Assembly (NCBI GenBank): GCA_028223755.1
Contig: JAOIUY010000009.1
Location: forward strand, 1 to 32,287
DNA: 32,287 nucleotides
Reading direction: 5' to 3'
Source: Pseudomonadales bacterium
GTDB lineage: Bacteria; Pseudomonadota; Gammaproteobacteria; Pseudomonadales; UBA7434
Part shown: positions 27,645 to 32,287 of the stretch, piece by piece
Position numbering within the stretch: position 1 is the stretch's first letter
How the letters are laid out: each line of letters starts with the position of its first letter
Made by a program: the position numbers and the translations under genes
Notes under the pieces: model-generated
Told to the model about the DNA's origin: nothing
What the model saw: the letters and a program-made list of their open reading frames with translations, nothing else
Databases searched by the model: none

Positions 27645-28370
27645 TTATATCTGAAATTGATGACCAAGATAGGTATCACGCACCTTTTGGTTATTGAGAA
27701 TGGTCTCGGTGCTGCCTTCGGCAATGATATTGCCTTCGCCGACAATATAGGCGCGCTCACAGATGTCCAATGTTTCACGGACATTATGATCGGTAATTAA
27801 AACGCCGATACCCCGATCTTTCAGTTGATTGATCACATTTTTAATATCGTTCACTGATATGGGGTCAACACCTGCAAAGGGCTCATCAAGCAGCATAAAG
27901 GCCGGATCACTGGCCAGTGCGCGAGCAATCTCTACACGACGTCGTTCGCCGCCTGACAATGACATGCCAAGGCTATTGCTGATATGGCTGATATGAAACT
28001 CTTCTAATAGCTCATCACGTTTTTCAATGCGCTCAGTGCGACGAAGATCACTGCGAGTTTCTAGGATAGCGGCAATATTATCGGCAACGGTTAGTTTTCT
28101 GAAAATAGATGCTTCTTGTGGTAGATAGCCCAGTCCAAGTCGCGCTCGTTCATGGATTGCTTTGTGTGTGATATTGGTTTCGTCTAAAACAATGGTTCCT
28201 GCATCGGCTTTGACAATACCGGCAATCATATAAAAACACGTGGTTTTACCTGCACCGTTGGGTCCGAGTAGGCCGACGACTTCGCCACTATTAATCTCTA
28301 GCGATACATCACTAATGACCTGTCGTTGTCGATAACTTTTGGCTAGGTGCTGCGCTGTGAGTTTACCCAT
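27645..28370 (-). CDS. lptB: LPS export ABC transporter ATP-binding protein LptB
   Basis: Cytoplasmic ATPase that drives LptFG to extract lipopolysaccharide from the inner membrane. It has 241 residues. Walker A GPNGAGKT (36-43), signature [15 protein letters not shown], Walker [14 protein letters not shown] and the switch ITDHNVRET are all present. ATG is two bases after the lptA stop, indicating coupling. Confidence 0.97.
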   Translation of the reverse strand: MGKLTAQHLAKSYRQRQVISDVSLEINSGEVVGLLGPNGAGKTTCFYMIAGIVKADAGTIVLDETNITHKAIHERARLGLGYLPQEASIFRKLTVADNIAAILETRSDLRRTERIEKRDELLEEFHISHISNSLGMSLSGGERRRVEIARALASDPAFMLLDEPFAGVDPISVNDIKNVINQLKDRGIGVLITDHNVRETLDICERAYIVGEGNIIAEGSTETILNNQKVRDTYLGHQFQI

Positions 28371-28372
28371 AA

Positions 28373-28966
28373 TTATTGTGAGCCGTTGTTCGATTTGCTG
28401 GGATTAATAATAGTATGAACGCGAGTGCTTTTATCATTCGGGTCGGCTTGTGCCTTGACTCTATCCTCATTGATAAAATACTCAATTTTTTCACCGGTGA
28501 CTTTTGAACCAATTTGATCAATTGAGGCGTTATCCTCAAGCAAGATAATACCTTCTGCAATGGCGTAGCGAATAGTATTACCTTGAGCGTTGATAGGCTT
28601 GGGTTCGTTGGCTAAGCGTTGAGTAAAGCGGGCAGGTTTGCCATTCGCAATAATGTTACTGATATTTCTGGTGGGCGTTACCGAGTCAGGCAGCGTTTTA
28701 TTAACTGTACTTTGAATGGTTACAGTATCAGCTTTAATCATTAAGTCGCCTTGGGTAATGGAAACATTACCGCGATAAATAGTGACGCCTTTTTTTTCAT
28801 CTTGTTCGGCGCTATCGGCTTCGATGGCAATAGGTGCAGAGCGATGATCGCTAGACTTTGAAGTGGCGGCAAGCAGCTGGCTATTAATAAAAAATAAAAG
28901 GCTAATAAATAACGTTAGATTTTTTAGATAAAAAAATGATTTTTCTTTGTTAAGGTTGAACGACAC
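28373..28966 (-). CDS. lptA: Periplasmic LPS transport protein LptA
   Basis: Periplasmic bridge of the Lpt machine carrying LPS from LptC to LptD. It has 197 residues: signal peptide (about 1-34, [12 protein letters not shown]) and an OstA-type beta-jellyroll ([21 protein letters not shown] onward in two stretches, [13 protein letters not shown]). The start is GTG at 28966, chosen for the strong GGAGGT seven bases upstream; it lies inside the end of lptC (17-base overlap). The C-terminal tail is polar. Confidence 0.92.
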   Translation of the reverse strand: MSFNLNKEKSFFYLKNLTLFISLLFFINSQLLAATSKSSDHRSAPIAIEADSAEQDEKKGVTIYRGNVSITQGDLMIKADTVTIQSTVNKTLPDSVTPTRNISNIIANGKPARFTQRLANEPKPINAQGNTIRYAIAEGIILLEDNASIDQIGSKVTGEKIEYFINEDRVKAQADPNDKSTRVHTIINPSKSNNGSQ

Positions 28967-29561
28967 TTTTTACCTCCGAAAGTAGTCGCCAGCGTTGGTC
29001 TGTTAGATTCCCTTGAAAGCCTGTTGCGTGCGTTGTTGATGTCGGCGTTTTAATTGTAATCGGACTTTGACTGAGTGCTTGGTGCGAATCTACGTTTAAC
29101 GTTAGTGACTGTGTTTCAATTTCTGTTTGCGATGCACTCTCATTGACTTTTACGTTACCAACGAGTTCCGCAGTGTCGCCATTATTGCTTAAGTAAGCTA
29201 AATTAGCTGCAATAGAGGTGTTTGGCTTGCCTTTTTTGTAGGCGGTGATCTGCGGTTCAAGTAGCCTTAAATGGTCTTGCTCTTGGCTAGAAAGTTGATT
29301 GGTTTTTTTAGCTGCAAAAAAATCAGCCTGATGAGTATTCATCGTATAGTGTAATTCGCCATCTGCATTAAAACGTTTAATAACAACGCCAGTGCTGGTG
29401 CTATCAGGCGTAATATTCTTTTTGTCGAGTGCTTGGCTGCCTTTAGGCAAGAATTGGTTTTGACTAATACCGATAACATAATAGGCGATGATCACGATGC
29501 TAATAGCAAGCGTTGCAATATTCCGAGTACGTTTTCTACGTGTTCTTAATATCATAGTCAT
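28950..29561 (-). CDS. lptC: LPS export protein LptC
   Basis: Inner-membrane anchored partner passing LPS to LptA. It has 203 residues: a basic N-terminus (LRTRRKRTRN), one membrane helix (about 14-32) and a periplasmic jellyroll with GVVIKRFNADGELHYTM and GNVKVNESASQTEIETQSLT. ATG at 29561 or 29555 could be used; neither has a good ribosome site, and the upstream gap is made of degenerate repeats. It overlaps lptA by 17 bases. Confidence 0.92.
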   Translation of the reverse strand: MTMILRTRRKRTRNIATLAISIVIIAYYVIGISQNQFLPKGSQALDKKNITPDSTSTGVVIKRFNADGELHYTMNTHQADFFAAKKTNQLSSQEQDHLRLLEPQITAYKKGKPNTSIAANLAYLSNNGDTAELVGNVKVNESASQTEIETQSLTLNVDSHQALSQSPITIKTPTSTTHATGFQGNLTDQRWRLLSEVKSVVQP

Positions 29562-29640
29562 TTCAGGTAGAATTAGGTCGAGTAGAGTTATGTCAGGTAG
29601 AGCTATTATCAGACAAGATTATCGTCAAGCAAGGTTATTG
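29562..29640. repeat. Degenerate 15-16-bp repeats filling the kdsC-lptC gap
   Basis: Five loose units can be read: TTCAGGTAGAATTA, GGTCGAGTAGAGTTA, TGTCAGGTAGAGCTATTA, TCAGACAAGATTATCG and TCAAGCAAGGTTATTG. The similarity is visible but imperfect, suggesting old slippage. Confidence 0.5.
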
Positions 29641-29663
29641 CCTACAAAGGTTTATATTTGATT

Positions 29664-30215
29664 TTAAAAAAACGGTTTTACACTGGCGTCGAATAAATCG
29701 TTGGCTTGTAACAATAAATCGGCGAGTTCTCTCACCGCACCATTGCCGCCGGATTTATTAGATACCCAATCAGCATGTTGCTTAACAATATCATGGCCGT
29801 TAGCAACCGTTGTACCTAGGCGGCACTGAATAATTGCACTCAGGTCGGGTAGGTCGTCACCCATATAAGCTGTTTGCTGAAGTGTTAAGCCGGTTGTGGC
29901 CAGTAACTCATTGAGCGCAGTGATTTTATCTTCTCGACCTTGCACAACGTGTTTAATAGAGAGTTCTTTTGCGCGACGAGAAACAATATTGGATTGTCGC
30001 CCCGTGATAATGGCAACAATAATACCTTGGTCTTGGAGTAATTTAATACCGAGCCCATCAAGGATACTAAAACATTTTAACTCTTCACCATCATTGCCGT
30101 AATACAGTTTGCCGTCGCTCAATACACCATCGACATCAAGCGCTAATAGCTTGATGTCGCGCGCCTTTTCGCGCACGTTAGCATCTAGAGTGCTATTGCT
30201 TTGTGTTGTATCCAT
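29664..30215 (-). CDS. kdsC: 3-deoxy-D-manno-octulosonate 8-phosphate phosphatase KdsC
   Basis: HAD-family phosphatase releasing Kdo from Kdo-8-phosphate for LPS inner-core synthesis. It has 183 residues. Nucleophile motif LDVDGVLSDG (D27, D29), second motif IITGR, and GDDLPDLSAI for metal binding. Its ATG shares one base with the kdsD stop (TAATG). Confidence 0.96.
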   Translation of the reverse strand: MDTTQSNSTLDANVREKARDIKLLALDVDGVLSDGKLYYGNDGEELKCFSILDGLGIKLLQDQGIIVAIITGRQSNIVSRRAKELSIKHVVQGREDKITALNELLATTGLTLQQTAYMGDDLPDLSAIIQCRLGTTVANGHDIVKQHADWVSNKSGGNGAVRELADLLLQANDLFDASVKPFF

Positions 30216-31180
30216 TATGCTAGGCCTGCTTTAATAAGAGTGTGAAGGTGGACAACGGCACAGGGAGTATTACCTTCATCAGTGACCACTAGAGTAGAAA
30301 TATTATTGTTTTCCATAATATTTAATGCTTCTGCTGCAAGCATATCGGCCTGAACAGTTTTACCATTTACGGTCATCAGTTCAGCAATAGCAGTGGTGTG
30401 CAAATCTTGTCGTTTATCTAATGCGCGACGTAAATCGCCATCAGTGAAGATACCTTGTAATGTACCATCACTTCCAACAATGGTGGTCATACCCAAACCC
30501 TTTTGGGTTATTTCCATTAACGCATCGCTTAATGGTGTTTCAGGTTTAACCTGAGGGAAGTCGGATTGCATGACGTCACTGACTTTTAATAACAGTCGTT
30601 TACCCAGCGTGCCGCCCGGATGGGATAAAGCAAAATCTTCAGCACTAAAACCGCGGGCTTCGAGTAAGGCAACGGCTAGTGCGTCGCCCATAACTAATGA
30701 AGCGGTTGTGCTTGAAGTAGGGGCGAGCCCGAGTGGGCAGGCTTCTTCTTTTACATGTACATCTAAGTTGACATCAGCGGCTTGGCTAAGCGTCGATGAT
30801 GGCTTGCCGGTCATAGCAATTAACTGTGCGCCAATACGTTTAATTAATGGCAATAGGGTCACCACCTCGTTGGTTGTGCCAGAGCCAGAGAGAGCGATAA
30901 CAACATCGCTACTGGTTAGCATACCAAGATCGCCGTGACTCGCTTCGCCAGGGTGCATGAAAAAAGCAGGTGTACCGGTGCTGGCTAGGGTGGCGGCGAT
31001 TTTATTCGCAATATGGCCAGATTTACCCATGCCGGTGACAACAACGCGGCCGGAGCAAGCGAGTAAGATTTCGCAGGCGCGACTAAAGTCGCCATTGATA
31101 CGGCTATGCAGTGCTTCTATTGCCTGTTGTTCGAGCTGGACAGTGCGTTGTCCGGCTTCAATAAATGTGTGTTTTGTCAT
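30215..31180 (-). CDS. kdsD: Arabinose-5-phosphate isomerase KdsD
   Basis: Converts ribulose-5-phosphate to arabinose-5-phosphate, the first step of Kdo synthesis. It has 321 residues: an SIS sugar-isomerase domain (about 30-180; VTGMGKSGHIANKIAATLAS, HPGEASHGDLGM, SGSGTTNEV) and two CBS domains (about 205-321). ATG at 31180; a short 12-bp repeat lies directly upstream. First complete gene of the kds-lpt block. Confidence 0.96.
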   Translation of the reverse strand: MTKHTFIEAGQRTVQLEQQAIEALHSRINGDFSRACEILLACSGRVVVTGMGKSGHIANKIAATLASTGTPAFFMHPGEASHGDLGMLTSSDVVIALSGSGTTNEVVTLLPLIKRIGAQLIAMTGKPSSTLSQAADVNLDVHVKEEACPLGLAPTSSTTASLVMGDALAVALLEARGFSAEDFALSHPGGTLGKRLLLKVSDVMQSDFPQVKPETPLSDALMEITQKGLGMTTIVGSDGTLQGIFTDGDLRRALDKRQDLHTTAIAELMTVNGKTVQADMLAAEALNIMENNNISTLVVTDEGNTPCAVVHLHTLIKAGLA

Positions 31181-31184
31181 CGGG

Positions 31185-31225
31185 TTTCGCTGTGTATTTC
31201 GCTATGTATTGGATTGCGCTGCATC
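31185..31225. repeat. 12-bp tandem repeat upstream of kdsD
   Basis: TTTCGCTGTGTA and TTTCGCTATGTA are adjacent (11 of 12 identical); a third diverged copy TTGCGCTGCATC follows after five bases. They begin four bases upstream of the kdsD start codon. Confidence 0.6.
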
Positions 31226-31346
31226 TTTGAGACTGCTTTCATCCATAAAATGTCGATAGCTTATTGTAAATCGGTCGGAGAGAAGATGTCGCGCCTGAAC
31301 GCGTGATTAGTTGACACCTGTGCATACTAAGTAGTCTGGTCAAATA

Positions 31347-32287
31347 CTAGCCATTAGTCAGTATGATGACGACGTAGTAACCGATATAAGCACTAATAAA
31401 CAAAAAGCCAATAAAACGACCAAGGCTTGGGGTTTTATCAAGAGTGCTGTCATTGTTTGGGTTAGTGAATGACTGGTTGCGTGTTTTGAGCCACATCAGG
31501 GCAACTAACGCCAAAGTCAGTAGTGTCATAGTGAGTAAATCGCGACTGATAACCGATGGCTCTAAATCAGTAGCGACAATAATGCCGGGCAGTGCCATTA
31601 CGGCCAGCAAGTTAAGGATGTTGGAGCCGACGATATTGCCGATGGCTATTTCATGATGACCCTTGAGTGCGCTGGTAATAGAGGCGGCGAGTTCAGGTAG
31701 GCTGGTGCCTAAAGCGACAACGGTGAGTCCAATAACCATGGGGCTGACACCCATATATTCGGCAATACTCTTGGCTGACCAGACGAGTAGGTCGGCAAAG
31801 CCAAGCAGGGCTACTAGACCAATAATTAACCATAGTGCAGACTTTAAACCCGATAGATCAGGGATTTCAACATCGCTATCGTTAGCCGCAGATGTATTGT
31901 TACGAGCATGACGGATAAGAATAATTGAGACAGGAATGGTTGCGCCTAGCAACACCCAGCCTTCGGCATAGGTGAGTTGGTAGTCCCACAAGCAAATAGC
32001 GGCAAGAGCGGTGACAGCAAGAAGCAAAGGAACTTCAAGGCGCATTAGCCCAGCATTAATCGGGATCTTAGCGATCAGCGCTGTAACGCCTAGCACCAAA
32101 GCGATATTGGCAATATTTGAGCCGATGGCATTGCCCACACCCATTGCAGGAATGCCATTTAATGCAGCATCAGCTGAGACAATCATTTCTGGAGCAGATG
32201 TGCCAAAAGCCACTACTGTCAGGCCAATCATCATGGGTGTCATGCCGACATGTTTTGCCACCGAGGCGCTGCCGCTGACAAATAAAT
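31347..32287 (-). CDS. yrbG: Calcium/sodium antiporter, CaxA/YrbG family (5' end cut by window)
   Basis: Inner-membrane cation exchanger of the CaCA superfamily. The two inverted repeats carry GLTVVAFGTSAPEMIVS and GLTVVALGTSLPELAAS, each followed by an AIGNIVGSN-type stretch. The frame is open to the window end (upstream residues ...FVSGSASVAKHVGM), so the N-terminus is missing; the GTG at 32261 is internal. At least 313 residues are visible of a usual 320-365. Its place before kdsD is as in E. coli. A 166-base gap separates it from kdsD. Confidence 0.93.
   Translation of the reverse strand, partial: LFVSGSASVAKHVGMTPMMIGLTVVAFGTSAPEMIVSADAALNGIPAMGVGNAIGSNIANIALVLGVTALIAKIPINAGLMRLEVPLLLAVTALAAICLWDYQLTYAEGWVLLGATIPVSIILIRHARNNTSAANDSDVEIPDLSGLKSALWLIIGLVALLGFADLLVWSAKSIAEYMGVSPMVIGLTVVALGTSLPELAASITSALKGHHEIAIGNIVGSNILNLLAVMALPGIIVATDLEPSVISRDLLTMTLLTLALVALMWLKTRNQSFTNPNNDSTLDKTPSLGRFIGFLFISAYIGYYVVIILTNG

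Overview
The window is an ordinary, densely packed piece of chromosome from a gammaproteobacterium, probably a marine one near the Cellvibrionales/Spongiibacteraceae or Pseudomonas-like lineages. This placement is inferred from three things: the order sucA-sucB-lpd-sucC-sucD with lpd inside the cluster, the canonical yrbG-kdsD-kdsC-lptC-lptA-lptB-rpoN-hpf-ptsN-rapZ-ptsO block, and an IPTL-type C-terminal sorting tail on a secreted protein. No tRNA, rRNA, CRISPR array, insertion sequence or prophage was seen.

Region 1 (1-13.6 kb) is a TCA-cycle cluster. Citrate synthase and the two succinate dehydrogenase membrane anchors run leftward (gltA-sdhC-sdhD). The catalytic subunits sdhA-sdhB run rightward, followed by sucA-sucB-lpd (2-oxoglutarate dehydrogenase) and sucC-sucD (succinyl-CoA synthetase). 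Two good sigma-70-type promoters sit back to back in the 733-base gap between gltA and sdhA. Strong terminators follow sdhB and sucD. The sdh genes are therefore split over two divergent transcripts, and the SdhD here contains no histidine at all, so it lacks the usual haem ligand.

Region 2 (13.8-20.9 kb) is a mixed stretch: a DJ-1/PfpI-like protein, the ribosome-rescue hydrolase ArfB, a small unknown protein, a membrane-anchored FMN/Fe-S protein of the glutamate-synthase type, a divergent FAD-linked D-2-hydroxyacid dehydrogenase, and a secreted zinc metalloprotease with Ig-like and calcium-binding repeats and an IPTL-like tail, preceded by a small membrane-anchored unknown. Two pairs of convergent genes overlap at their 3' ends.

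Region 3 (21-32.3 kb, all leftward) is the envelope and nitrogen-PTS block. It runs from a truncated CaxA/YrbG-type antiporter through Kdo synthesis (kdsD, kdsC), LPS transport (lptC, lptA, lptB), sigma-54 (rpoN), ribosome hibernation (hpf) and the nitrogen PTS (ptsN, rapZ, ptsO) to mgtE and darP. Short tandem repeats with 12-16 bp periods fill several gaps just upstream of start codons (gltA, darP, lptC, kdsD), and related 13-bp units occur at gltA and darP.

I did not find a convincing new multi-gene system. The best leads are the histidine-free SdhD with its split operon, the short-repeat families, a set of CAC-N6/7-GTG inverted repeats upstream of sucA, and the protease with its small upstream partner.
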